DNA of 64,000 nt, taken from assembly GCF_000151665.1 (NCBI RefSeq), contig NW_013171849.1, positions 1 to 64,000 of the forward strand. Direction: 5' to 3'. Source of the stretch: Blastocystis hominis. Lineage: Eukaryota; Sar; Bigyra; Opalinata; Blastocystidae. Below, piece by piece: positions 11,156 through 18,828 of this stretch. The stretch's first letter is position 1. Every line of letters begins with the position of its first letter. The translations under genes were made by a program, and so were the position numbers. The notes beneath the pieces are model-generated. The model was not told the origin of the DNA. It searched no databases and saw only the letters and a list, made by a program, of their open reading frames with translations.

Positions 11156-12208
11156 ATGGCAATTCCATTCACTGTTGATATATCTGCTTTCTATGGCGAA
11201 CCCGATTTCCGAGAACAGGATAGTGGAACGATCGTGGACCGACGCAAGACATTGAATCTTCACAAGGAACTCGAAGCACCAGTGCAATCAAAGAGAGGGA
11301 AGAAACGAGGAGCGACGAGGGAGAGCGAAGCTCTCCCGGGAAGCCGAAGGCTTCCAACGAAGCGAACTTCGGCGAAAAGTGCTGGAGCTATTGCTTTCAA
11401 TGGGGCGACCAAGGACGTTAGCTCAGGAGGAGGTTGTAAATCTAATGCTTCTGGTGGTGCCATTGGCTTCTCTTCGGACACAGGTGGCGCACTGGCATTC
11501 AATGAAGCGCAATTGATGAACGAGCTGACCGGACTAAAGAAAGGCGGAGCACTTGGTTCTCTCGCAGCCACGATCATCCCAGCACTCATTCAGATGGCTC
11601 CACAGATCATCTCAAGCCTCAAAGAGCTAGTGAAGGGTAAGGAGGGAGGTGCACTGAAATTCGGAGGAGCTTCTGCTGTGTTCCTCAATGGAATCAACCC
11701 TAGCGATTACGACGACGTGTTGAAGACCATGAAAGCCATCGAACGACAAAGTAAAAACATTGAAGTCCGAGGTGGAGCCTTGTACGCCGGTTCAAGTCGT
11801 GTTGGCACGTTCTTCAAGAATGCCTGGAACAAGATCAAAGGTTGGTACGACAACAATGCCGACAAGTTAAAACCCATCACCGATATCCTGGTGAATGCTG
11901 GCACGAATGCTGCGAATAACGCGATCAACAAGGGTGTGAACTATGTGAGCAACAAGACAGGATCGGACACCGTGAAACAGCTCGCGAATGTGATAGGTGA
12001 CATGGCGAAGGGTACGGTTAGCGATGTGGCAAACCAGATTCAGGGCAAGTCGGAAAGCAAAGCCGGCACTGGTTACGATATTTCTGACCTGGACAACGAG
12101 ACACAAGCAATTGAAGTCCCGACGAAAAAAAAGAATCGCATTCTCACAGCCCTTCCACAGAACGAGAACAAGATGCACGAGTCAGTGATTCGAAGGAGAG
12201 TGTACTAA
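11156..12208 (+). CDS. Basic Gly-rich protein with GG-A-L repeats, probable minor capsid/core protein
   Basis: The protein has 350 residues. The N-terminus is hydrophilic, followed by a strongly basic stretch (residues 40-75). Then come repeated GA(I/L)AF, GGA(I/L) and GGALKF motifs, a hydrophobic helix GGALGSLAATIIPALIQMAP around residues 131-150, and amphipathic helices to the C-terminus. Basic plus hydrophobic/amphipathic composition recalls adenovirus/adintovirus pX- and pVI-type proteins, which the viral protease processes. This is family knowledge from memory and the match is not exact. The start has CATAAATGG. A double hairpin (11319-11355) sits in frame in the basic region. The stop lies inside the 8-bp repeat flanking the hairpin cluster downstream. 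Confidence 0.72.
   Translation: MAIPFTVDISAFYGEPDFREQDSGTIVDRRKTLNLHKELEAPVQSKRGKKRGATRESEALPGSRRLPTKRTSAKSAGAIAFNGATKDVSSGGGCKSNASGGAIGFSSDTGGALAFNEAQLMNELTGLKKGGALGSLAATIIPALIQMAPQIISSLKELVKGKEGGALKFGGASAVFLNGINPSDYDDVLKTMKAIERQSKNIEVRGGALYAGSSRVGTFFKNAWNKIKGWYDNNADKLKPITDILVNAGTNAANNAINKGVNYVSNKTGSDTVKQLANVIGDMAKGTVSDVANQIQGKSESKAGTGYDISDLDNETQAIEVPTKKKNRILTALPQNENKMHESVIRRRVY
11319..11355. repeat. Double-hairpin element inside a coding region, copy-1 specific
   Basis: Arms are GGGAGAGC/GCTCTCCC and GGAAGCC/GGCTTCC. It is translated in frame within the basic region of the minor-capsid-like protein. Copy 2 (around 59035-59070) has instead a plain basic stretch without a hairpin. Confidence 0.82.
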
Positions 12209-12350
12209 GCGGGAGCCTGCGGCTCCCGCGCGGAAGCAATGCTTCCGCGACACTGAGGAGCAGCGACGCTGCCCCGGGAGGAAGCATGGCGGAACTTCGT
12301 TCCGCCGGGGCGACAAAGTCGCCCCAAAGCAGAGCTTCCTCCGTACTAAG
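12202..12350. repeat. Double-hairpin cluster with 8-bp flanking duplication
   Basis: GTACTAAG stands at 12202-12209 and again at 12343-12350, enclosing 133 bp absent from copy 2, where the sequence reads straight through one GTACTAAG (about 59889). The insert holds one double hairpin (arms GGGAGCC/GGCTCCC and GCGGAAGC/GCTTCCGC). A second follows whose right hairpin (GGAGGAAGC/GCTTCCTCC) carries a third double hairpin in its loop (GGCGGAAC/GTTCCGCC and GGGGCGAC/GTCGCCCC). Confidence 0.9.
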
Positions 12351-12372
12351 TAAACTCTACAAGCATGGATAC

Positions 12373-12762
12373 ATGAATGTGGATGCTGAACCAATGACTT
12401 TCGATGAAGTTCGAAAACTGGCCAAGCAACTCGAGATACCCGACTTCGATGTGATGGAATTGGACAAGTACAAGAGACTGGCCAAAGAGTACAAAGAACC
12501 GGCGAATTGCATCATCTGGATACCCTTTGAAGACGGTGGTAAGCTCGGTCACTTTGTTTCTTGCTTCCGTGAAGACGACGGAACACTGAACTACCAGGAC
12601 AGCTTTGGCGAGATGAATGACTTCCCGTTGACAGGTACGAACCGTGTGTTCCGTGTGAACAAAGTGAAATACCAGTCGATCTTTGCCAACAACTGTGGCT
12701 ACTTGGCACTCCTTCACTTGTACACGCACGACGCTGTTGACCCAGCTATCCAGAGGGTGTAA
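12373..12762 (+). CDS. Adenain/Ulp1-type cysteine protease (maturation protease)
   Basis: This is the probable capsid-maturation protease. By the copy-2 numbering, His lies in LGHFVSCF (residue 64), Asp in YQDSFGE (80), Gln in YQSIF (105) and Cys in NNCGYLALL (112). That is the His-Asp-Gln-Cys order of the C48/C5 fold, in a compact 130-residue protein. I place the start at 12373 (the Met of MNVDAEP) because it is conserved in both copies. Copy 2 has another in-frame ATG three codons earlier that is lost here. The frame stays open upstream to an ATG at 12286 created by the hairpin insertion, so an N-terminally extended form is possible. The likely substrate is the GG-A-L protein just upstream. 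Confidence 0.85.
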   Translation: MNVDAEPMTFDEVRKLAKQLEIPDFDVMELDKYKRLAKEYKEPANCIIWIPFEDGGKLGHFVSCFREDDGTLNYQDSFGEMNDFPLTGTNRVFRVNKVKYQSIFANNCGYLALLHLYTHDAVDPAIQRV

Positions 12763-12800
12763 GGGGAAGCGAAGCTTCCCCGGGGGCACGTAGTGTCCCC
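12763..12800. repeat. Double-hairpin element after the protease gene
   Basis: Arms are GGGGAAGC/GCTTCCCC and GGGGCAC/GTGTCCCC. It follows the protease stop directly. In copy 2 (60308-60391) the first hairpin is split by another double hairpin. Confidence 0.85.
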
Positions 12801-12850
12801 TACTGTAACTATTGTACTTAAAAGAGTTCAATACATAAATACAAATAGAA

Positions 12851-13840
12851 ATGAAATTCGAAGAGATTGAGTTCTACGACTACAAGATTCGTATGTGCCT
12901 TGATAATGGTATTCGAATGTACCTTGTCTCTGATCTGTTGAGACAGTACAACGAGAAGCACGGTACAAACAAGCGATTCAAACATTACCTTGAGAATAAG
13001 CAAACCCAAGAACTGATCGAACACATGGCAAAAACAGGTGGCTGGAATTCCAGCCACCTGTCAAACGAGGGTCTAGAGGGTCAATCTACAGTAGGTCGGA
13101 ATTCCCACCCCCTGTCAAACGAGGGACTAGAGGGTGAAAATAGTGCCAAAAACGGTCAATCTACAGTAGGTCGGAATTCCGACCTACCGTCAAAGGGCAC
13201 CCAAAACGACAAGTTTGATATTTGCGACGTGATTCAGTATATTTCATTCTCTGATTTTGGTGGTGCTAATCAGGGTTACATCATCTGCGAAGAGCTACTT
13301 CACGCATGCCTCATGTGGGCCGATCCTGCATTTGCCTGCGATGTGCTTAGATTCCTAACACGTCTTCGACAGGAGGACAATGACTACCTTCGAAAGGCAA
13401 ACGAAGAGCTGAGACGTGCGAATGAAGAGCTGACCCATGAGAACAAGGAATTGAAGGATCGCCGTGTGCCAAATAAAGTAGGTCAACAATGGTACTTTTT
13501 CATAACGTACATCGTTGAAAATGATGATAATGTGCACATCTATTCACAACATGTTAAATCAGATAAATGGAAGAGTACATGTTCCAAAATGGATAGAGAG
13601 GGACGTGTATGTGTGTATAGAGTGAAAGACATACCGAATGGTTTCACGTTCAAAGACGAGATCGATAAAATCCTTTTAGACTTGTGTAAGAAGTATGGTG
13701 GGAAAAAGGTACGTAAGACTCATTATACGATTCCAATGGATGTATGGGAAAAAGAGAGATTTGACATTATTCCAGAAATAGAGAAAGAAGCAAAGCAGGC
13801 TCGTGTTGGCCTTGGTTGGCGAAGTGACTTGGATGGTTAG
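12851..13840 (+). CDS. KilA-N domain protein with coiled coil and C-terminal domain
   Basis: The protein has 329 residues. The KilA-N DNA-binding domain is split: the first part (about residues 1-60) holds YLVSDLLRQYNEKHG and KRFKHYLENKQTQELIE, and the second (about 118-175) holds GYIICEELLHACLMWADPAF and VLRFLTRL. Between them is a low-complexity linker of repeated NEGLEGENSAKNG-type units that carries DNA palindromes. After the second part come a short coiled coil (about 180-205) and a 125-residue domain like those following KilA-N in large DNA viruses. The role is probably DNA binding or regulation. The start follows ATAAATACAAATAGAA. The gene is convergent with the ATPase gene. Confidence 0.82.
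   Translation: MKFEEIEFYDYKIRMCLDNGIRMYLVSDLLRQYNEKHGTNKRFKHYLENKQTQELIEHMAKTGGWNSSHLSNEGLEGQSTVGRNSHPLSNEGLEGENSAKNGQSTVGRNSDLPSKGTQNDKFDICDVIQYISFSDFGGANQGYIICEELLHACLMWADPAFACDVLRFLTRLRQEDNDYLRKANEELRRANEELTHENKELKDRRVPNKVGQQWYFFITYIVENDDNVHIYSQHVKSDKWKSTCSKMDREGRVCVYRVKDIPNGFTFKDEIDKILLDLCKKYGGKKVRKTHYTIPMDVWEKERFDIIPEIEKEAKQARVGLGWRSDLDG
13035..13187. repeat. GAATTC-centred palindromes in the KilA-N linker
   Basis: 13035-13060 is a perfect 26-nt palindrome centred on GGAATTCC with arms CAGGTGGCT/AGCCACCTG. 13166-13187 is a perfect 22-nt palindrome with arms GTAGGTC/GACCTAC. Between them, near 13093-13108, is a mixed version with mismatched arms. They sit within repeat units of the linker, whose number differs between copies. 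Confidence 0.8.
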
Positions 13841-13863
13841 CCCAAAGTAAACATGGTCGATCC

Positions 13864-13876
13864 TTTTTCACTTTGG
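13864..13876 (+). promoter_or_regulatory. Gene-end motif TTTTTCACTTTGG after KilA-N gene
   Basis: It reads in the direction of the KilA-N gene just after its stop. The opposite-strand version GTTTACTTTGGG (13841-13852) reads in the direction of the convergent ATPase gene, so each gene has its own copy. It is probably a transcription-termination or polyadenylation signal, by position only. Confidence 0.5.
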
Positions 13877-13885
13877 CCATCACGG

Positions 13886-15313
13886 TTATGTCAAGTCGTA
13901 CTTGGAACGCAGTCCCTTACCTCGGGACGACTTCGTCGTCCCGGCGGGACAAAGTCCCGCCATGCCTTTCTTCTGCTTGGTAGAAGTGTCGCTCGTGTAG
14001 TTCTGTGTTCCATCTCTCGGTTTCTGTACGAACTGGAATTCCTTGGTGTTGATGGCTTTGCTGTAGTCCTGTGGTTTGATTTCAACGGCTTCTTTGATGT
14101 CCAAGAGATTGTACGTGCGTCCCTTATTCACTTTGGAGGCAACGAAGTTGCCTCGGGAGGAAGCGAAGCTTCCTCCCTCTTTGGTCTTCTTATTGTCGGA
14201 AGTGCGTCCAAGTTCCTCTTCGAGTTGCTGCACTTGTCGTTGCTTCTCTTCCACTTCTTTGCGTTTTCGTTCATCACTCAATGCCTTCGGTAACTTCGAT
14301 CGCATCTTGTTGATTGCTTGTTGTTTGCTACTCAGCTCGTATGGGACGTACTCGACCAACGAATCGTCATCCAAGTAGTACCATCGTGTGTGCATGCCCA
14401 TCTGGATATCACGAAGTACCTCGGATAGATTACTCGGTGGTGGTATCTTCATTTTGCGCCATAAATCCTCGCGTCCAAGGATATCGTAGTACAAGAAGAT
14501 TCGAGTGGCGTTGTCCAGGATCTTGTTGCTCAATCGAGAGAATCCTTGGAAGGCAATGAAACAACTCGTCTTCCGGTGTCGACTCATGCAAGCCATGGTG
14601 TCCATGAAGTTCACCACCCAGTGATCGTTCGGCTTCGTATATAAATCGTCGAAGATGTAGATCGAGGGGTATGTGGTGTCATTGTAGATCGCCACACTTG
14701 ATCCATCGTCATTCAATTGTTTGTACGCGACGTCCTCGCTATCCGTAAAGTCAGGACGCACTTCGCTATCCGTGTTGATCCATTGTGTCTTGATGCCTGC
14801 TTTGTTGGCGACATGTTTGAGCACTTGTGGACACTTGTTTTCATAGCTCACCTTTCCCATGAAGAAGCAGATCTTGTCGAATGAGTGAGGTATCTCGTAG
14901 CACAACTGGTTGATGAGGAACGACTTACCCGACTTGGAAGGAGCAATGATGAGTGTGAATTGATTGAGGAATGTGTCCTGACAATCGAGTTCCCAGTCGA
15001 ACTTCATAATGCCCATGCTCTCCTTGTTCTGTCGAAGGTCTTGCAATTGCTCGTCAATGGTTTGCTCTGGCTGGATATAGTCGGCTAATTCTTTCAGTAT
15101 TTTGGCATATTGCTTGCTCTTCTCTTCATCAGTCTCATTCTCCATCCGTTGTTTGATGGTATCCTGCATTACTTCGGCTTGATTGAGCGTATTTTCTGTT
15201 CTTCTCGTCAATCGTTTGTTGTTATACGGACATCGATGGTTAAATCGTCTTATTCGGTTCTTGATCGAGAGTAGTGTAGTGTCTATGTTGGGAATGTACG
15301 GACTATCTTCCAT
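13886..15313 (-). CDS. Genome-packaging ATPase (FtsK/HerA, A32-like)
   Basis: The protein has 475 residues. Walker A is APSKSGKS at residues 124-131 and Walker B is IYIFDD at 218-223, followed by a conserved block with MSRHRKTS and QGFSRLSNK typical of viral packaging ATPases. It would pump genomic DNA into the capsid. The N-terminal 110 residues are helical and basic. The tail after about residue 340 is a Lys/Glu/Gln coiled coil and a basic end. Two double hairpins (13924-13961 and 14136-14176) are translated in frame in the tail, are absent in copy 2, and explain most of the length difference (475 versus 458). The start has TAATAAATGG. Confidence 0.9.
   Translation of the reverse strand: MEDSPYIPNIDTTLLSIKNRIRRFNHRCPYNNKRLTRRTENTLNQAEVMQDTIKQRMENETDEEKSKQYAKILKELADYIQPEQTIDEQLQDLRQNKESMGIMKFDWELDCQDTFLNQFTLIIAPSKSGKSFLINQLCYEIPHSFDKICFFMGKVSYENKCPQVLKHVANKAGIKTQWINTDSEVRPDFTDSEDVAYKQLNDDGSSVAIYNDTTYPSIYIFDDLYTKPNDHWVVNFMDTMACMSRHRKTSCFIAFQGFSRLSNKILDNATRIFLYYDILGREDLWRKMKIPPPSNLSEVLRDIQMGMHTRWYYLDDDSLVEYVPYELSSKQQAINKMRSKLPKALSDERKRKEVEEKQRQVQQLEEELGRTSDNKKTKEGGSFASSRGNFVASKVNKGRTYNLLDIKEAVEIKPQDYSKAINTKEFQFVQKPRDGTQNYTSDTSTKQKKGMAGLCPAGTTKSSRGKGLRSKYDLT
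13924..13961. repeat. Double-hairpin element in ATPase C-terminus
   Basis: Arms are GGGACGAC/GTCGTCCC and GGCGGGAC/GTCCCGCC. It is in frame near the end of the ATPase gene and missing from copy 2. Confidence 0.82.
14136..14176. repeat. Double-hairpin element in ATPase tail
   Basis: Arms are GAGGCAAC/GTTGCCTC and GGAGGAAGC/GCTTCCTCC. It is in frame in the coiled-coil/tail region and absent from copy 2, where the same place (about 61785-61830) reads an unrelated Ser/Arg/Lys-rich stretch. A TTCACTTTGG word precedes it directly. Confidence 0.82.
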
Positions 15314-15333
15314 TTATTAGGGAGGAACTTCGT

Positions 15334-15371
15334 GGGAAGCCTTCGGCTTCCCGGGGCAACGCAGTTGCCCC
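15334..15371. repeat. Double-hairpin element upstream of ATPase gene
   Basis: Arms are GGGAAGCC/GGCTTCCC and GGGGCAAC/GTTGCCCC. It lies between the ATPase start and the 193-aa gene and is conserved in copy 2 (62955-62992). GGAACTTCGT precedes it, the same word that precedes nested elements at 20455-20465. Confidence 0.85.
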
Positions 15372-15404
15372 TATTTACTTTGGTTATCACGACATCCGCG
15401 ACGC

Positions 15405-15417
15405 CCAAAGTGAAAAA
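15405..15417 (-). promoter_or_regulatory. Gene-end motif after the 193-aa gene
   Basis: On the minus strand it reads TTTTTCACTTTGG and follows the stop of the 193-aa gene by about 20 nt. It is the same motif and spacing as after other viral genes. Copy 2 keeps it. Confidence 0.5.
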
Positions 15418-15438
15418 GGAATCTATCACACATACCTC

Positions 15439-16020
15439 TTACAAGAAATCGCAATCGAAGACACTATTCATACTCTTGATCTTGATTTGAGTTGCTGTGA
15501 GAGATATGTACGAAAACAGACGGGAGGAGGCTTTGCCTTCCCCCGGGGCAACTTCGTTGCCCCTCGTATCACCATTTTTACCCTCAAATTCATTGCTCGT
15601 ACCAGTTACTACGATATCGATCGTTGCATCCTTGTATTCACGAAGATCAGTACAGGGCACATTTCGTAGATCGATCTTGATCGGTTTCTTGTCGTTATTC
15701 ACGATCTTCGTGTTCGGACTCAATTTCACTTTGAACTGGATCTCACCTTCGTATTCACTGTACGATCGACTATCTCTCTTCGTCTCATCAAGAATTCTTT
15801 TGAACTCTTCCGATTGCTCCTTGGGCAGTGTGATGGAGAAAGTGTTGAACAGTTTCTTCTTGTCTGTTTCGAACTTCGAGTTGTCACCCACGAAAACAAT
15901 GGTAGCATCGGTGATCTTGCAAACATACTTAGCCGATTCGCCTTCTTTCTTGAATCCAGTGGAAGTGAGAGAAATGTTAGAAGTGTTGGAAAGATCGAAA
16001 ACCTGAATCTTGTTGCTCAT
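15439..16020 (-). CDS. Unidentified 193-aa beta-rich protein
   Basis: I do not recognise a family. The N-terminus (VFDLSNTSNISLTSTGFKKE) and the spacing of strands suggest a compact all-beta fold. A single-stranded-DNA-binding (OB-fold) protein is one option and a single-jelly-roll virion protein another. Neither is shown by a motif. A double hairpin (15532-15563) inserts a Gly/Glu/Ala/Pro stretch near the C-terminus in both copies. It lies between the ATPase and capsid genes on the same strand, so late morphogenesis is plausible. The copy-2 protein (63060-63641) differs by one residue. Confidence 0.7.
   Translation of the reverse strand: MSNKIQVFDLSNTSNISLTSTGFKKEGESAKYVCKITDATIVFVGDNSKFETDKKKLFNTFSITLPKEQSEEFKRILDETKRDSRSYSEYEGEIQFKVKLSPNTKIVNNDKKPIKIDLRNVPCTDLREYKDATIDIVVTGTSNEFEGKNGDTRGNEVAPGEGKASSRLFSYISLTATQIKIKSMNSVFDCDFL
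15532..15563. repeat. Double-hairpin element inside 193-aa gene
   Basis: The first hairpin is GGGAGG-type with GGCTTTGCC in its centre, the second GGGGCAAC/GTTGCCCC. It is in frame and present in copy 2 (63143-63184), where the outer arm has a compensating extra G/C. Confidence 0.75.
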
Positions 16021-16066
16021 ATCTATTTATATTTATTTATTGAAATCTTTAAGTGATATTAGTTAT

Positions 16067-16107
16067 GGAGGCATCGCAGATGCCTCCCGAGGCGACGAAG
16101 TCGCCTC
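16067..16107. repeat. Double-hairpin element between 193-aa and capsid genes
   Basis: Arms are GGAGGCATC/GATGCCTCC and GAGGCGAC/GTCGCCTC. It is intergenic and identical in copy 2 (63688-63728). Confidence 0.85.
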
Positions 16108-16136
16108 AAAGTTAGCCTTACAAACCTGCGGCTCCC

Positions 16137-17426
16137 CTACGCTCCCACAGTGTTGGCACGGATCATGATGAGGTGCATCTGGATCGTCGCTGCAACATCC
16201 TCTTCCAACTCGATTTCGAACTGGATCTGATTCGATGCTCGCATCGGGAACCACTCGGCCAACGGGAAGGCGAAGATTCGGAACTGATTCAACCACGTCT
16301 TGTACGTCAACAGCGTGTCGTACTCGTCGGAACGACTATTGCAAAGATAGTCCATCCATTCGAAGAAAGTGTGATCAATGCCGTCGGGTGTGTTCGTGTT
16401 GTCCACATTGATGATACGCTTCTGTTCACCAGCGATGTTCAAGGAGATCCGCTTGAATCGCACATCAAGGAGTTCCGAGAAATCACCATCGTCGTCCGTG
16501 AACATCATGAACATCATCTTGACGGGGAAGTTAACCAACACACGATCATCGATGAATCCCTGTCCACTTGGAATACGGAACGTCTTGGTCATGATCTGGT
16601 TCTTCACCAACTGAGTGTCTTCAGGATCGAAGGTCGAATCATCACTCGTCTTGTAACTGTGATACCAAAGCGTGCATGTATCGAAGTACACACCGGTGAA
16701 AGCCGTGGCTGATGGATCAGCGTCCGGACTTGTAGCGGTATTGATTTTGCCAGCATCGATGTAGAAGTATGCATCGTCGTTCGTGGGATAGATCTGAGCA
16801 TCCATCTGCGTGAGATTGATGAATCGTTCCTGAGAACAACCTTCGAAGATGTCTGCAAAGTTCACATTGATCGTCGTGTACGCCGTGGTCGAATTGTTGG
16901 GCTGTACGAACTTGAGCATGTTGTAGAACAACTTCCCACCATAAGGTCGACCCAGGATGGCCGCAGCTCTCTCGGTTTCATCGTCAGTATCGTAGTCCAA
17001 TGCATCGTAGTAGATGTAGGACAGTTCCTTCAATCCTTCATTCACCACATTGTTGTGCTTGTTGTCCGTGAGCGCATTCAAGAGTGACCGGATCTGGCCG
17101 ATGTTTTCATTGTCTGCACTCAGAGGCAAGGACGCCAGGTTCTCACCATTCCAATAGGTGTACGTGACCTTCGTGTTGTTCACGATGCCCGACATGTTCT
17201 TCTTCACCGGAACATAGAATACCTTGGGTGAACCTGTTGCGTTATTTGCCAATCCGGTGATCTTGAGCTTGAACGTCATTCGAGACTTGTAGAGATTGAA
17301 GTACACGTCATCACCGGATGGTGCGATCGTCCAATTGATCACATCGGTCGACTTGATGTTATTGGACTGATTGCTGAACACAATCTGCGATTCGTAGTTA
17401 TGCACAGGAGGAATTGTAGTAGCCAT
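16137..17426 (-). CDS. Probable major capsid protein (double jelly-roll type)
   Basis: The protein has 429 residues and is beta-rich throughout. An early strand pair DVYFNLYKSRMTFKLKI (about residues 35-52) and a central block IFEGCSQERFINLTQMDAQI resemble the first-barrel start and inter-barrel region of Polinton/adintovirus capsid proteins. The C-terminus has FRIFAFPLAEWFPMRASNQI and a final strand. It is somewhat short for the family. No signal peptide or membrane segment is seen. It lies beside the ATPase and protease genes. The start has GTAATAAATGG. Structure prediction would settle the fold; a penton-type protein is the alternative. Confidence 0.68.
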   Translation of the reverse strand: MATTIPPVHNYESQIVFSNQSNNIKSTDVINWTIAPSGDDVYFNLYKSRMTFKLKITGLANNATGSPKVFYVPVKKNMSGIVNNTKVTYTYWNGENLASLPLSADNENIGQIRSLLNALTDNKHNNVVNEGLKELSYIYYDALDYDTDDETERAAAILGRPYGGKLFYNMLKFVQPNNSTTAYTTINVNFADIFEGCSQERFINLTQMDAQIYPTNDDAYFYIDAGKINTATSPDADPSATAFTGVYFDTCTLWYHSYKTSDDSTFDPEDTQLVKNQIMTKTFRIPSGQGFIDDRVLVNFPVKMMFMMFTDDDGDFSELLDVRFKRISLNIAGEQKRIINVDNTNTPDGIDHTFFEWMDYLCNSRSDEYDTLLTYKTWLNQFRIFAFPLAEWFPMRASNQIQFEIELEEDVAATIQMHLIMIRANTVGA

Positions 17427-17469
17427 TTATTACTACGAGGAAAAAACTGTTTTCTCTCCTCCATAGTAA

Positions 17470-18780
17470 ATGGCAACACCAACACAACCTGAGAAACTTG
17501 TATATCTCCAGAACGGAGTATTCAAACGCAAGGAGATGACGAATGGTCTCCAGTACTACTCGGACGGCTCATTCGACACATTCAGTCTTCCTGCGTCCAA
17601 TGGAAACTACGTACTCACCAAGGGAGACAATGGTCTCCTCACATGGACGGACGCGGGCACTGTAGTACCTGAGCAGCCTGAAGAGTTCACCACGCTCGAC
17701 AATTCGTACTTCAAAGGCAGTGACAACCAGGCGATTACCATTGATTCCAAAGGCACGATTCCGTACTTTACCAGCAATAGCACCTTCGGTGAACTCGATC
17801 TGCCGGGTAGTGGCAAGTACGTGCTGAACATGGACGAAGATGGCAATCCTTCGTTCTTGTTATTCAGTGCGACTACGATCAACACGGCTATCGGTCTCGG
17901 TACCACATCGAACAAGTACGCGATTGCCAACTGGAACTCGACAACGAGCACTCGTACAAATCTGTTCCTGCCAGATCAGTCCGGGACGTACATCCTGAAA
18001 GGAGTAGAGGCTGGAGCTTTCGGAATTCAGTACACATTCGAGACAATGAACGCCTCAACTCTATTCCACGATTGCCTCGGCGTGCAGTCGACGAACCTGT
18101 GTCTCATTGCTTACAAGGGCAATAGTGCATTCGGTGTGAACGTGCCTGCGATGAATAACTCTTCTGGCTACTTCGTCTTCAAGAACGAGACAAATACTGA
18201 AGTACCCACAACGAGCATCCTTGACTCCAATGTAATCTATAAAGATATTCTTGGATGTACGAATGAAGAACAATGTATCGTGATCAATTATGGAACGGGT
18301 GTGAGCAAATTGACCTTACCGTCCAACTCAGGATCGTACTTGCTGAACGTGACTAGCAGTGGAATATCCTTCGAGCCACAGCCTACCAAGTTCTCCAAGA
18401 CGTTCACGTACTCTTGGTCTGGTAGTGGTCACACCGTCGTATCCGAGATACTCGGATCAGACAATTCGAACTTGACGGAAGAACTCATGTTATCTTCGAA
18501 CAGCAAGTATCTGGTCACGATCGATTTGAGTCTCAAGTGTGGTAACTACGAACAGGCATTCGTAGGCTTTACAGACACGCCGACCTTGGTAATCACTACG
18601 TCTCAAGCAACGTTGCTGAAGACAACACTTGACAACCCAACCCCAACAATGAACGTCTCTGGCACATCTATATTTTCACCGTTAAAAGAGGGTGGATTAC
18701 AACTCGTTGTGACACGCGGTGGTGATACAACTATCTCGCACTTATACTCGAACTTCCAAGTCACGATTGTAGAACTTTAA
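17470..18780 (+). CDS. Fibre-like protein with five shaft repeats and C-terminal head
   Basis: The protein has 436 residues. After a short N-terminus it shows five repeats of the form LPxSGxYVL plus a turn (near residues 38, 110, 165, 224 and 282, about 55-70 apart), as in trimeric beta-structured virus or phage fibres. From about residue 305 to the end is a distinct beta-rich domain (TFTYSWSGSGHTVVSEIL to VTIVEL) that could be a receptor-binding head. Attachment to the host cell is inferred from architecture. The start has CATAGTAAATGG, and the gene is divergent from the capsid gene across only 43 nt, so the two probably share a promoter region. Confidence 0.72.
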   Translation: MATPTQPEKLVYLQNGVFKRKEMTNGLQYYSDGSFDTFSLPASNGNYVLTKGDNGLLTWTDAGTVVPEQPEEFTTLDNSYFKGSDNQAITIDSKGTIPYFTSNSTFGELDLPGSGKYVLNMDEDGNPSFLLFSATTINTAIGLGTTSNKYAIANWNSTTSTRTNLFLPDQSGTYILKGVEAGAFGIQYTFETMNASTLFHDCLGVQSTNLCLIAYKGNSAFGVNVPAMNNSSGYFVFKNETNTEVPTTSILDSNVIYKDILGCTNEEQCIVINYGTGVSKLTLPSNSGSYLLNVTSSGISFEPQPTKFSKTFTYSWSGSGHTVVSEILGSDNSNLTEELMLSSNSKYLVTIDLSLKCGNYEQAFVGFTDTPTLVITTSQATLLKTTLDNPTPTMNVSGTSIFSPLKEGGLQLVVTRGGDTTISHLYSNFQVTIVEL

Positions 18781-18784
18781 GGGA

Positions 18785-18794
18785 CAAAGTGAAA
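18785..18794 (-). promoter_or_regulatory. Paired gene-end motifs between convergent genes
   Basis: The minus-strand TTTCACTTTG here follows the end of the 121-aa minus gene, while plus-strand CTTTTACTTTGG at about 18824-18835 follows the fibre gene. The two convergent genes therefore each have the motif in their own orientation. Confidence 0.45.
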
Positions 18795-18828
18795 TAAGGG
18801 CGACTTGGAAACCATAGCTTCCAGTCTT

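Noticed and set aside
13853-14293. 146-codon plus-strand frame opposite the ATPase gene
   Set aside because: It is antisense to a well-supported ATPase frame, low in recognisable motifs, and passes through hairpin elements.
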